Positions 17,564-28,022 of a stretch of 35,650 nucleotides of DNA are shown here, piece after piece. The translations under genes were made by a program, and so were the position numbers. Source of the stretch: Chloroflexota bacterium. Lineage in GTDB: Bacteria; Chloroflexota; Limnocylindria; Limnocylindrales; CSP1-4. The notes beneath the pieces are model-generated. The model searched no databases. It had not been told where the DNA came from and saw only the letters and a list, made by a program, of their open reading frames with translations. Every line of letters begins with the position of its first letter. Position 1 is the stretch's first letter. Location of the stretch: positions 1-35,650 of the forward strand of contig SCUO01000107.1 of assembly GCA_004297395.1 (NCBI GenBank), given 5' to 3'.

Positions 17564-18910
17564 TCAGGCCCGGGCCGTGATCCGGTCGATGCCCATGTAC
17601 GGCCGGAGCGGTGCCGGGACGTCGACCGTGCCGTCCGGTCGCTGGTAGGTCTCGATGATCGCGGCGACGGTCCGGGCCAGGGGCAGGCCGGAGCCGTTGA
17701 GCGTATGGACCAGCTCCGGCTTGGCGCCCGGCTCGGGCCGGTAGCGGACGGCCATCCGGCGGGCCTGGAAGTCGCCGAAGTTGGAGCACGAGCTGACCTC
17801 GAGCCAGCGCTCCACCCCGGGCGCCCATACCTCGATGTCGTACTTGCGCGCCTGGGTGAAGCCCATCTCGCGGGTGGCCATGAGCAGGACCCGGTAGGCG
17901 AGGCCGAGCCGCCGCAGGAGGTCCTCGGCCCGGTCGGTCATCCAGTCGAGGGCCGCAGCCGAGGCCTCGGGCCGCTCGAACAGGACCATCTCGACCTTGT
18001 CGAACTCGTGGACCCGGAGGATGCCCCGGGTGTCCTTGCCGGCCGCCCCGGCCTCGCGCCGGAAGCAGGGCGTATAGGCCGCGTATCGGATCGGCAGCTC
18101 GGCCGCCTCGAGGATCTCGTCGCGGTGGAGGTTCGTGACCGGGACCTCGGCCGTCGGGACCAGGTACAGGTCGTCTCGAGTGACGACGTACATCTGGTCT
18201 TCCTTGTCCGGGATCTGGCCGGTCCCGCGGGCCGACGCCTGGTTGACCACGACCGGTGGCCAGACCTCGGTGAAGCCGTTCTCACGGCTGTGGACGTCGA
18301 GGCACCAGCTGATGATCGCCCGCTGGAGGGAGCTACCGGCCCCCTTGTAGACCGGAAAGCCGGAGCCGGTGATCTTGGCCCCCCGGGCGAGGTCGATGAT
18401 GTCGAGGGCCTCGGCGATCTCCCAGTGGGGCTTGCGCTCCCAGGTCGGGCCGCCGGCCACCGCGTCGGCGCCGACCTCGCCTTCGAGCGGCTGGACGCGG
18501 GGCAGGAGCTCCCCCCAGGTCCTGACCGTGACGTTGGCCTCCTCGCCCCCGATCGGGATGTCGAGCTCGGCCGGGTTCGGGATTCGGAGGAGGAGGTCCT
18601 CCACGAGGGCCTCGACCTCGGCCAGCTCGGCGTCGATGGCGGCGAGCCGCTCCCCGATGGCGGTCGAGCGGGCACGCAGCGCGGCGACCTCGGGGCCGTC
18701 CGGCTTCGCGCCACCCTTGATCGCCTCCCCGATCGACTTCGAGGCCGTGTTCCGTTCGGCCCGGAGGGTGTCGCCCTCGCCCTGGAGCTCCCGGCGACGG
18801 GCGTCGGCCTCGAGGGCGGCGTCGACGAGCGCGGGATCCTCGCCCTTGTCCAGGGCGCCCTTGCGGATCGCATCCGGCTCCTCCCGGAGCCGGGCCACAC
18901 CGACGCTCAC
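17564..18910 (-). CDS. serS: Seryl-tRNA synthetase
   Basis: A class II synthetase of 448 residues that charges tRNA-Ser. The N-terminal Arg/Ala/Glu-rich region (about residues 25-110) is the long coiled coil that grips the variable arm. The catalytic domain has TAEVPVTNLH, motif 2 as TPCFRREAGAAGKDTRGI with HEFDKVE, and motif 3 as LNGSGLPLARTVAAIIE. The GTG at 18910 overlaps the lysS stop by GTGA and follows AGGAGGTG, so the two genes are coupled. A tRNA-Ser gene lies about 600 bases downstream. Confidence 0.96.
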   Translation of the reverse strand: MSVGVARLREEPDAIRKGALDKGEDPALVDAALEADARRRELQGEGDTLRAERNTASKSIGEAIKGGAKPDGPEVAALRARSTAIGERLAAIDAELAEVEALVEDLLLRIPNPAELDIPIGGEEANVTVRTWGELLPRVQPLEGEVGADAVAGGPTWERKPHWEIAEALDIIDLARGAKITGSGFPVYKGAGSSLQRAIISWCLDVHSRENGFTEVWPPVVVNQASARGTGQIPDKEDQMYVVTRDDLYLVPTAEVPVTNLHRDEILEAAELPIRYAAYTPCFRREAGAAGKDTRGILRVHEFDKVEMVLFERPEASAAALDWMTDRAEDLLRRLGLAYRVLLMATREMGFTQARKYDIEVWAPGVERWLEVSSCSNFGDFQARRMAVRYRPEPGAKPELVHTLNGSGLPLARTVAAIIETYQRPDGTVDVPAPLRPYMGIDRITARA

Positions 18911-20517
18911 GCCGCACCTCCTGCGCCCGCCATGGTCGCATCCGCGGCGGCAGCCTCGCGCAGCCGCCTTGCGACGAAGCCGGGCTCCAGCCCGGCCAGG
19001 AGCCAGCCGGCACGGGGTCCATTTGGTCGGCCGAGGAACGCGAGGTACAGGGCCTGGAAGGCCTTGCCGGCCGCCAGGCCGCCGCTCGCGGCCGTGGCGA
19101 AGATCTGCGTCTGCCAGGCGTCGCCGGTGCGCGCGCCCGCCTCCTCGGCGAGCGTGGCAAGGAACATCCGCTGGGCGGCGTCGAGCTCCCCGGCCGCCTC
19201 CGGCAGCGTCTCCTGGACCCGCATCCGGGCTCGCTCCGGGGCGTAGTCGTCGAGCCACACCCGCGCGGCCGCGATCCGCTCGTCGAGGATCTCGCGTTCG
19301 CGCACCGTCAGCCCGCTCCCCTTCTCCGCGGTCATCAGGGCCGGAACGTCCGCCCCCGGGACCTGGAGCAGGAAGGCGAGGTGGGAGAAGCTCGGCCGGA
19401 AGACGGCCGCCTCGGCCTCCACGTCCGCGGCCGGGTCGCGGAGGGCGTAGCGGAAGACCGAGGCGTAGCCCGGCGGCAGCTCGCCTTTCACCGGCCGCCC
19501 GGCCGTGGCATCGGCCAGCTTGTCGAACTCATCGAACAGGCGCGGGATCGCGTCCGTGCCCTCGGGATCGAACTCGATGGCGTGGTTCGGCCGGGGCCGG
19601 ATGAAGAGCGTCCGAAGCTGCTCGGGCGGGATCGCGTCGACGATCCGGTGAGCGGCTGCGCCGCGACCCTTGGAGGTCGACATCTTGCGGCCGCCGATAT
19701 TGAGGAACTCGTACGGGACGTTGATCGGTGGCTCGCGCTCGAAGACCTCGCGGGCGATGGCATCGGACCGGTCCCGCGAGCCACCCGCGGTGGCGAGGTC
19801 CTTGCCACACGGCTCGATCGTCACACCGAAGAGGCTCCACTGGGCGGCCCACTCGAGGTTCCAGGGCAGCTTGGCCCGGCCGCCGAACGGGGCGACCCAG
19901 CCCGAGGTTCCGCAGCCATGGGCCCACTGGACGAGGTCCTTGCGGCATTCGTAGAAGACCCGTTCGCCGTCCCACTTCGTGACGATCGTCGTGCCGACCT
20001 TGCCGCACGTTTCGCAGATGACGAGGACCGGGTGCCAGGTGTCGGGGTGCTGGACATTGGACACCCGGCGGTACAGGTCGCGGACGACGTGGGCCCGATC
20101 CAGCGCCGCCCGGATGTAGGCGTCCATCGCCCCGGTCGGGTAGATGTCGCTCATCCAGTAGTAGCGGTCGGGCCGGATGCCGAGGTCGGCGAACAGGTCG
20201 ATGAACGTCTGGGCATGGTGCCGGGCGTACGAGGCGTGGCCGTCCTCGACCTGGTCGGGAATGTGGGCCAGCGGCACGCCCATGTAGCGCTCGACGGCGT
20301 CGGGTGTCAGGAGCGCCTGGGCATCCATGGCATCGAGGTCATCGACGCCGTACAGGAGGGTCGTCTCGTGGCCCGAGCTGCGCAGCGCCCGGGTGATGAC
20401 ATCGAGGATGACCGGCCCTCGGAGGCTCCCGACGTGGACCGTGCCGGAGGGCGTCTTCGAGTCGTTGACGACCTGCGGTCCCGAGACCCGCGCCGCCAGC
20501 TCGTCAGCCCATTCCAT
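18907..20517 (-). CDS. lysS: Lysyl-tRNA synthetase, class I (archaeal type)
   Basis: A 536-residue class I LysRS, unrelated in fold to the usual bacterial class II enzyme. The HIGH-like motif is PSGTVHVGSLRG (about residues 23-34) and the KMSKS-like motif is KMSTSKG (about residue 277). Between them are GVDDLDAMDAQ and Cys pairs (CETCGKVG and later Cys residues) that look zinc-binding. Class I LysRS is normal in archaea and scattered in bacteria. The C-terminal helical region matches the anticodon-binding domain of the family. AAGGAG precedes the ATG. It is 66 bases after greA and overlaps serS. Confidence 0.93.
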   Translation of the reverse strand: MEWADELAARVSGPQVVNDSKTPSGTVHVGSLRGPVILDVITRALRSSGHETTLLYGVDDLDAMDAQALLTPDAVERYMGVPLAHIPDQVEDGHASYARHHAQTFIDLFADLGIRPDRYYWMSDIYPTGAMDAYIRAALDRAHVVRDLYRRVSNVQHPDTWHPVLVICETCGKVGTTIVTKWDGERVFYECRKDLVQWAHGCGTSGWVAPFGGRAKLPWNLEWAAQWSLFGVTIEPCGKDLATAGGSRDRSDAIAREVFEREPPINVPYEFLNIGGRKMSTSKGRGAAAHRIVDAIPPEQLRTLFIRPRPNHAIEFDPEGTDAIPRLFDEFDKLADATAGRPVKGELPPGYASVFRYALRDPAADVEAEAAVFRPSFSHLAFLLQVPGADVPALMTAEKGSGLTVREREILDERIAAARVWLDDYAPERARMRVQETLPEAAGELDAAQRMFLATLAEEAGARTGDAWQTQIFATAASGGLAAGKAFQALYLAFLGRPNGPRAGWLLAGLEPGFVARRLREAAAADATMAGAGGAA

Positions 20518-20583
20518 CGGTCGTTCGCTCCTTGTCGCCTGCCGGGACCGGCCCGACCCTGGAACGCCGAACCGGTTTGGTAG

Positions 20584-21048
20584 TTAGCTGATCCCGACGA
20601 TCGTGTACGAGATGTCGCCGGCCGGGACGTGCACCGCGACCTTGTCGCCCTTCTTGCGCCCGAGCAGCGCCCGCCCTACGGGGCTCTCGTTGCTGATCCG
20701 GCCCTCGGTCGGGCGCGCCTCCGTGGAGCCGACGATCGTGAACGATTCCTTGCCGTCGGGACCGTCCACCTTGACCGTGGAGCCGATCTGGACCATCTCG
20801 ATCGAGTGGTTCTCGTCGATGATCGTGGCGTTCTTGATGAGCGCCTCGAGGGTCTGGATCCGGCCCTCGACGAAGGCCTGCTCGTTCTTGGCGTCCTCGT
20901 ACTCGGCGTTCTCGCTGAGGTCGCCGTGCTCCTTGGCGTCGTGGATCCGCTGGGCGATCTCCGGACGGCGCACGGACACCATCTCCTCGAGCTCCTTGCG
21001 GAGCTTCTCGAGACCGTCGCGGGAGATGTAGGTGGGCTTGTTGTTCAC
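20584..21048 (-). CDS. greA: Transcription elongation factor GreA
   Basis: GreA rescues backtracked RNA polymerase by stimulating cleavage of the transcript 3' end. The 154-residue protein has the N-terminal coiled coil with the acidic tip (EHGDLSENAEYEDAKNEQ, about residues 42-59). The C-terminal FKBP-like domain follows (IGSTVKV, ESPVGRALLGRKKGDKV). The start is a GTG; no good ribosome-binding site precedes it. It heads a tight run with lysS, serS and the macrodomain gene. A -10 candidate TTGTAT lies about 80 bases upstream. Confidence 0.97.
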   Translation of the reverse strand: MNNKPTYISRDGLEKLRKELEEMVSVRRPEIAQRIHDAKEHGDLSENAEYEDAKNEQAFVEGRIQTLEALIKNATIIDENHSIEMVQIGSTVKVDGPDGKESFTIVGSTEARPTEGRISNESPVGRALLGRKKGDKVAVHVPAGDISYTIVGIS

Positions 21049-21295
21049 TCGGATTCGGCCCCCGGTGGGTGTGCTCCGGGTCGCCGCGTGGAGCGGTTCG
21101 ACGGAACGATGAAGTTCGTGGATACAAGAGAACCCCAGCGGTCCACGGGTCCCCCGCGGGCTGGAGTTCGAGCCGGGCGCGTAGCCTAGCGCCCCCTCCG
21201 CGGGGTGTCAAAGCCTCGGGCTTCGAACCGTGGTGCGCGCCCGCCCCGGGCCAGCTCGGAGGGTGGCCGCCCTTCGGGCCAGGCCGCCCGTTCGG

Positions 21296-21766
21296 TCATC
21301 CCTCGCCGGCGAGGTGGAGGAGGCGGCGCTTGACCCGCTGGAGGGCAGCCCGGTCGGTGACCGCCACGAAGACCGTGTCGTCGCCGGCGATCGAGCCAGC
21401 CACCTCGGGCCAGCGAGCTCGGTCCAGGGCCGCGGCGATCGGGTGGGCAGAGCCCGGAAGCGTCTTGATGACGACGAGGAGGCCCGCCTCGCGGATCTCC
21501 GCCGGCAGGTCGTGGAGCAGCCGCCGGAGCCGATCCTCGCCCGAGACCTCGGCCTCGACGAGCCGCGGCGGGAGGGCGTAGACGTGGGCCCCGTCGCGGA
21601 CGGTCTTGATCAGGCCCAGCTCGGCCACGTCCCGGGAGATCGTGGCCTGGGTGGTCCGGAAGCCACGCTCCCTGAGGGCGGCCGCCAGCTCCTGCTGGGT
21701 CCGGATCGGGCGCTGGTCGACGAGGTCCCGGATCGCCCGCTGTCGGAGCTGCTTCATGACCTCCAT
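21296..21766 (-). CDS. argR: Arginine repressor ArgR
   Basis: The 156-residue protein has the N-terminal winged helix of ArgR/AhrC (RQRAIRDLVDQRPIRTQQELAAALRERGFRTTQATISRDVAELGLIK) and the C-terminal hexamerisation and arginine-binding domain (IAGDDTVFVAVTD). It represses arginine synthesis genes when arginine is plentiful. No arginine genes or recognised ARG boxes lie in the window, so its targets are elsewhere. It starts 8 bases after the uppP stop, and weak hairpins (CCCC-TCCG-CGGGG and AAGCC-TCG-GGCTT at about 21191-21223) follow it. Confidence 0.95.
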   Translation of the reverse strand: MEVMKQLRQRAIRDLVDQRPIRTQQELAAALRERGFRTTQATISRDVAELGLIKTVRDGAHVYALPPRLVEAEVSGEDRLRRLLHDLPAEIREAGLLVVIKTLPGSAHPIAAALDRARWPEVAGSIAGDDTVFVAVTDRAALQRVKRRLLHLAGEG

Positions 21767-21774
21767 GGCAGCCC

Positions 21775-22617
21775 CTAGCCTGGCCGATCCCAGAGCCCGA
21801 GCCAGGCGACGACGACGACGGCCGACAGGACGAGGCGGTAGGCGATGAAGATCGTCGTCGGGTGGGTCCGCAGGAAGCGCAGCAGGAAGGCGATCGCCAC
21901 GAGGCCGGCGACGAGCGAGGCGACCATCCCCACCACCAGCGGGGCGACCTGGACGTCGACGGCGACGTCACCCCGAATGAGCTTGAGCGTCTCGTAGGCG
22001 CCGGCGCCGGCCGTGATCGGGGTTGCCATGAGGAAGCTGAAGCGCGCCGCGGCCTCCCGGTCGAGGCCCGCGAACAGGCCCGCCGAGATCGAGATCCCCG
22101 ACCGGCTGATGCCCGGCACCAGGGCCAACGACTGGGCGATGCCGATCCCGATCGCCCCCCGGGCCGAGAGGTCGCCGACACCACGAGTACGGGTCCCGAC
22201 GCGTTCTGCCAGCCACAGGATCGCGGCCCCGATGACCAGGGTCACGGCGACGAGGCGGGCCTCCCGGAAGGCGCCCTCGATGAGGTCGTTGAGGAGCAGG
22301 CCGACGATGACCGCCGGGATCGTCGAGAGGGCCAGGAGCCAGGCCAGGCGCCGGTCCGGGTCATCACCGACGGACCGCTCCCGGAGCGAGGCAAGAAAGG
22401 CTGGGACCAGCCGCAGCCAGTCGGCCCGGAAGAAGACGAGGAGCGCGACGAGCGTCCCGAGGTGGAGCATGACGCTGAACGCCAGGCTCTCGATGAACGG
22501 GTCGTCCCAGCCCAGCAGGGCGGGGACGACGATCAGGTGCCCCGAGCTGGAGACCGGCAGGAACTCGGTGAGCCCCTGCACGATCCCCATGACGATGGCC
22601 TGGATGAGCGTATCCAT
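21775..22617 (-). CDS. uppP: Undecaprenyl-diphosphatase UppP (BacA)
   Basis: A polytopic membrane phosphatase that regenerates undecaprenyl phosphate, the lipid carrier of cell-wall synthesis. The 280-residue sequence has the active-site motifs QGLTEFLPVSSSGHL near the N-terminus and LVPGISRSGISISAGL in the second half. It also has the inverted repeat architecture of the family. The ATG at 22617 is preferred to a TTG three bases upstream. It sits between hppA and argR with no clear promoter of its own. Confidence 0.96.
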   Translation of the reverse strand: MDTLIQAIVMGIVQGLTEFLPVSSSGHLIVVPALLGWDDPFIESLAFSVMLHLGTLVALLVFFRADWLRLVPAFLASLRERSVGDDPDRRLAWLLALSTIPAVIVGLLLNDLIEGAFREARLVAVTLVIGAAILWLAERVGTRTRGVGDLSARGAIGIGIAQSLALVPGISRSGISISAGLFAGLDREAAARFSFLMATPITAGAGAYETLKLIRGDVAVDVQVAPLVVGMVASLVAGLVAIAFLLRFLRTHPTTIFIAYRLVLSAVVVVAWLGLWDRPG

Positions 22618-22763
22618 CAACGTCGGCCGCCCACCTGACGGCCGATCGCCGCGTGGCGCCCTGCGGGCGATCGCTCACGCACGTTCAAGTGCGTTCGCTC
22701 GCGTCCTCGGTCGCACCTTGCGCTCGGCACGCCATGCGGGCGGGACTGATTCGTCGTGGCCGG

Positions 22764-24974
<2,211 letters not shown>

Positions 24975-25135
24975 CGGGGGGTCGGTTCCTCCAGGTTGGT
25001 CGAGAGCGTCGTAGCGGGCGCGCCGGGCGCAGACCGCCTGTCCGGGGCGGACTCGGGGAGATCGAGCCGGCGGCGCCGATCCGGGTGCGGGAACGCGGGG
25101 CGCATCGCCGGAACGGCCCGTTCAGGCCGCGGCGG

Positions 25136-25165
25136 AGTGTATCAACTGGCCTTCGAGCGGGTCAA
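25136..25165 (-). promoter_or_regulatory. Promoter of hppA
   Basis: TTGACC (25165-25160), an 18-base spacer and TACACT (25141-25136) on the minus strand match the vegetative consensus at 5 and 4 of 6 positions. The start would be near 25128, giving a leader of about 154 bases before the hppA ATG. Confidence 0.65.
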
Positions 25166-25234
25166 ATCCGGGCGCATCCCCGGACCATGCATCCCGGTCG
25201 GGCCCGGCGGCCGCGCCGAGGGCCGCCCACCAGG

Positions 25235-27328
25235 TCAGGGCAGCCAGCGGGCGTAGACGCCGTCGGTCGAGAGCTGGCGCGCGATCCCCGAGCCACGATC
25301 GAGGGCCCAGATCCCGTTGGCCGCCGGAGGCCGCTCGTCGGCGTCCTCGGGTCGCATGAAAGACGTCCGCCCGATGAGCAGCGTCGCGCTGTCGGGGGAG
25401 AAGGCCGGCCATCGATCGTCGAAGCCGTTCGCCGCGTCGTACCGGGTGAGGGCCGTCGAATCGAACGGCAGGACGCCGATACCCGCCGCCCGGCCGGCCG
25501 CGCCGCGAACCGTGACGGCGATCCCGCCGTCGGGGCCGACACCGACCGGCCCGACCGCGCCACCGGTCCCCGGAATCTCGGCGGCGGCCCCGCTTGCCTC
25601 GATGGTCCACAGGGATGTTCCGGCGGTCACGGCGCCGGCCCGTGTCGGGGCCGCGGCGACGACGAACGCCCCATGGCGCGGCGACCAGGCGGCCGCGGCG
25701 TCGGCCAGCAGCTCGACGGCGATGGGCGGCGTGCCCGCTGTGTCCAGGGACAGGTTCACGAGGATCGGTTCGCCGGACGCGGTCACGATGAGCGCCGTGG
25801 CCCCGGTCGGGTCGATCGCCGAGCGCGGCATCCAGGCGGGCAGGCCGTCGGTGGTGCCGATGCCATCGCCGCCGAGCGCCGCCGAGCCGACGGGCGGGGC
25901 GCCGCGCTCGACGAGCTGGCGGGCCTCGCCGGGGGTGTCCGGCAGGGGCACGAGCCAGTAGCCGAGATCGCTGTCTGCCGCGTCTCGACGACCCACGATC
26001 AGGCTGCCATCGTCGGGCGTGAACACCGGCGCGTACTCGAACAGGCCGTCGTCGGTGAGGCGCACCACCCCCTCGCCGTCGATCCCGATGAGGCTCACGA
26101 TCCCGCCCGCGGAATAGGCGACCAGCGAACCGTCCCCGGTCGCGTCGAAGCCGGAGACCGGGACGAGCTCCGTCGTCAGCTGGTGCGGGCTCGTCCCGTC
26201 GGGGTTCATCAGCCACACGTTCCGGACCCCCGATCGGGCGCTGAGGAAGGCCACGTGGTTCTGGCCCGAGCTGGTGGGCGATCCGGTCGTGAACGTCCAG
26301 CTGCGGCCGGCCGCGACGGCCGCCGGGTCGTCGCGCCGGGCGACGATCGGCTCGAGCGTGACCGCGTAGGTGGTGTGCGGCGCGAGGGGCGCGTCGGGCA
26401 CGAACAGGATGGTGTCCGCCTCGCCCTCCGACGGCGAGCCGCCCGAGGGCGCAAGGTCATCGGCGATGCTGACGATCCGGACGTCGCCGCCGACGCTCGG
26501 GGTGATGCGGAAGGCCGCTCTGGCCGTGTCCGGGTCGATCGGGGCGTCGAACCGGATCGCAACCGGCGTCCGGACCCCCACGCCCGAGGACCGGTCGGCC
26601 GGGACGATCTCCGTCGCCGAGAGGGCCGCCGCGACGGTCGAGAAGTGGACGACGAGGGGCTCGCGCAGGCGATTGCCACCGGTATCGGCGGCGCCGGCAC
26701 CGAGCGTGAGGGTGTACGTCGTCCCGAAGCGGAACGGCGTGTCGAAGAGCAGCCGGACGGATTCGCCGCTCCACGAGGCCCGGAACGGGACCGGCGGATC
26801 CAGCCGGATCGCCGCCTCGACCGAGGCGGTGTCCATGAGGCGGTCGAACTCGATGTCGACGACGCTGTCGACGGCGACGCCGGTGACGCCGTCCCCGGGC
26901 ACCACGGCCACGACGGCCGGCGGCCCGACGGTCCGGAAGATCCACGGCTCGAGCGGCAGGTCGGCGATGTTGCCGACGAGGTCGGCATAGCCGGCCTCGA
27001 TCTGGACCGAAAACTCGGTGTCACCGGGCAGCTTGGCCGAGGGCGTGAAGATCGCGGTCGTGCCGTCCCAGGCGAACGAGCCGGCGACATATGGCTCGAT
27101 GGAGAAGCGGGCCTCGACGGTGGCCGGGTCCACGGGTTCGCTGAACTCGATGTCGATGGCCGTGATCGTCTGGGCGATCCGGTCGTCCCCGGCAGGGGCG
27201 CTGAGCGAGACCTGGACCACGCTCGGCGCCCTGCGGTCGACGAGCGTCGCGTTGTAGAGGACGAGCGCCAGCGCGACGAGCGCGACGAGGATGCTGACGA
27301 GGGAGATCAGCCGGCGCATCCGCACCAC
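25235..27328 (-). CDS. Membrane-anchored protein with Ig-like repeats and a TolB-like beta-propeller
   Basis: The 697-residue protein starts with an uncleaved-looking anchor (MRRLISLVSILVALVALALVLYNA). Three SbsA-type Ig-like (Big_5) repeats follow, at about residues 35-130, 135-230 and 235-345; each opens with IEFSEPVDPAT, IEFDRLMDTAS or IRFDAPIDPDT and ends with a FRT/FST/FTT strand. The second half has WD40-like PD40 blades such as NVWLMNPDGTSPHQLT, YAPVFTPDDGSLIVG and DRWPAFSPDSATLLIG. It should lie outside the membrane. The role is unknown; protein or glycan binding at the cell surface is an inference. GTG at 27328, GTG at 27325 or ATG at 27319 may be the start. Confidence 0.82.
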   Translation of the reverse strand: MVRMRRLISLVSILVALVALALVLYNATLVDRRAPSVVQVSLSAPAGDDRIAQTITAIDIEFSEPVDPATVEARFSIEPYVAGSFAWDGTTAIFTPSAKLPGDTEFSVQIEAGYADLVGNIADLPLEPWIFRTVGPPAVVAVVPGDGVTGVAVDSVVDIEFDRLMDTASVEAAIRLDPPVPFRASWSGESVRLLFDTPFRFGTTYTLTLGAGAADTGGNRLREPLVVHFSTVAAALSATEIVPADRSSGVGVRTPVAIRFDAPIDPDTARAAFRITPSVGGDVRIVSIADDLAPSGGSPSEGEADTILFVPDAPLAPHTTYAVTLEPIVARRDDPAAVAAGRSWTFTTGSPTSSGQNHVAFLSARSGVRNVWLMNPDGTSPHQLTTELVPVSGFDATGDGSLVAYSAGGIVSLIGIDGEGVVRLTDDGLFEYAPVFTPDDGSLIVGRRDAADSDLGYWLVPLPDTPGEARQLVERGAPPVGSAALGGDGIGTTDGLPAWMPRSAIDPTGATALIVTASGEPILVNLSLDTAGTPPIAVELLADAAAAWSPRHGAFVVAAAPTRAGAVTAGTSLWTIEASGAAAEIPGTGGAVGPVGVGPDGGIAVTVRGAAGRAAGIGVLPFDSTALTRYDAANGFDDRWPAFSPDSATLLIGRTSFMRPEDADERPPAANGIWALDRGSGIARQLSTDGVYARWLP

Positions 27329-27372
27329 CGCAGGGGAGAGCCGGTCACGGGGCGGGACGATAGCACAGCCCC

Positions 27373-27378
27373 TATACT
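27373..27378 (+). promoter_or_regulatory. -10 box of lepB
   Basis: TATACT, 5 of 6 bases of the consensus, ends 9 bases before the lepB GTG. Initiation 6-9 bases downstream would give a leaderless or nearly leaderless mRNA. No matching -35 is seen. Confidence 0.6.
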
Positions 27379-27387
27379 CCGCTGCCT

Positions 27388-27984
27388 GTGAGCAACCGAC
27401 CAGCGCTCGGGTGTGCCTTCGAGGTCCTTGAAACCCTCGTCCTCACCGTTCTCATCTTCTTCGGCATCCAGTCCTTCGTCGCCCAGCCGTTCAAGGTCCA
27501 GCAGGGGTCCATGCAGACCACCCTCCTCGAGGATCAGTACGTCCTCGTCGACAAGCTGTCGCCGCGCTGGGACGCCTACGCCATCGGTGACATCATCGTC
27601 TTCAACCCGCCGGATGCGTGGAACCAGGCATCCAACGTCCCGTTCATCAAGCGCGTCATCGGCGTCGCCAACGACGAGGTCGAGCTGCGCGACGGCCTGG
27701 TCTACGTGAACGGCATCGAGATCGACGAGCCGTACATCTTCGAGGAGGACGGGGTTCCCCAGGAGACGCTGCCCGCACCCGGCGGAGCGACCCACTGGGT
27801 GGTCCCGGCCGGTGAGCTGTTCGTGATGGGCGACCACCGCCAGGATTCGGCCGATTCGCGCAACTTCGGCCCGATCGAGGTGTCGCACGTCGTCGGGCGG
27901 GCCTGGCTCCGCTACTGGCCGTTCAACACGTTCACGATCCTGCCCGTCCCGACGTATCCGGAGCTGGCGAGCCCGGCCCCGTGA
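27388..27984 (+). CDS. lepB: Signal peptidase I
   Basis: The 198-residue type I signal peptidase removes signal peptides on the outer face of the membrane. One membrane segment (about residues 15-31) precedes the catalytic Ser41 in QGSMQTTL. Lys88 in NVPFIKRVIG is the general base, and GDHRQDSADSRNFGPI is the conserved box E. The GTG start has no ribosome-binding site and lies just after a -10 box. The last codons (GCG AGC CCG GCC CCG TGA) look like a copy of the 14-base repeat that continues into the next gene. Translation of that gene appears chained to this stop. Confidence 0.96.
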   Translation: MSNRPALGCAFEVLETLVLTVLIFFGIQSFVAQPFKVQQGSMQTTLLEDQYVLVDKLSPRWDAYAIGDIIVFNPPDAWNQASNVPFIKRVIGVANDEVELRDGLVYVNGIEIDEPYIFEEDGVPQETLPAPGGATHWVVPAGELFVMGDHRQDSADSRNFGPIEVSHVVGRAWLRYWPFNTFTILPVPTYPELASPAP

Positions 27985-28022
27985 CGCCGGCTCTGTGAGC
28001 CCGGTCCGGTGAACCCGGCCCT
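27967..28022 (+). repeat. 14-bp tandem repeat, four degenerate copies, spanning the lepB stop and the next start
   Basis: The copies are GCGAGCCCGGCCCC, GTGACGCCGGCTCT, GTGAGCCCGGTCCG and GTGAACCCGGCCCT at 27967, 27981, 27995 and 28009. The shared frame is GNGANNCCGGNNCN. The first copy is the lepB C-terminus and the last is the start of the next gene. Confidence 0.85.
27981..28012 (+). other. Two coupled 5-codon mini-cistrons between lepB and the next gene
   Basis: GTG ACG CCG GCT CTG TGA (27981-27998) begins in the GTGA of the lepB stop. GTG AGC CCG GTC CGG TGA (27995-28012) begins in the GTGA that ends the first. Its own TGA overlaps the GTG of the gene at 28009. The products would be MTPAL and MSPVR; the downstream protein begins MNPAL. 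Translation is not shown, only the exact overlaps. Confidence 0.45.

Noticed and set aside
22621-22763. Possible small gene between uppP and hppA
   Set aside because: The open frames there are extensions of antisense shadows. Only weak inverted repeats (such as CGCAC/GTGCG) are seen.
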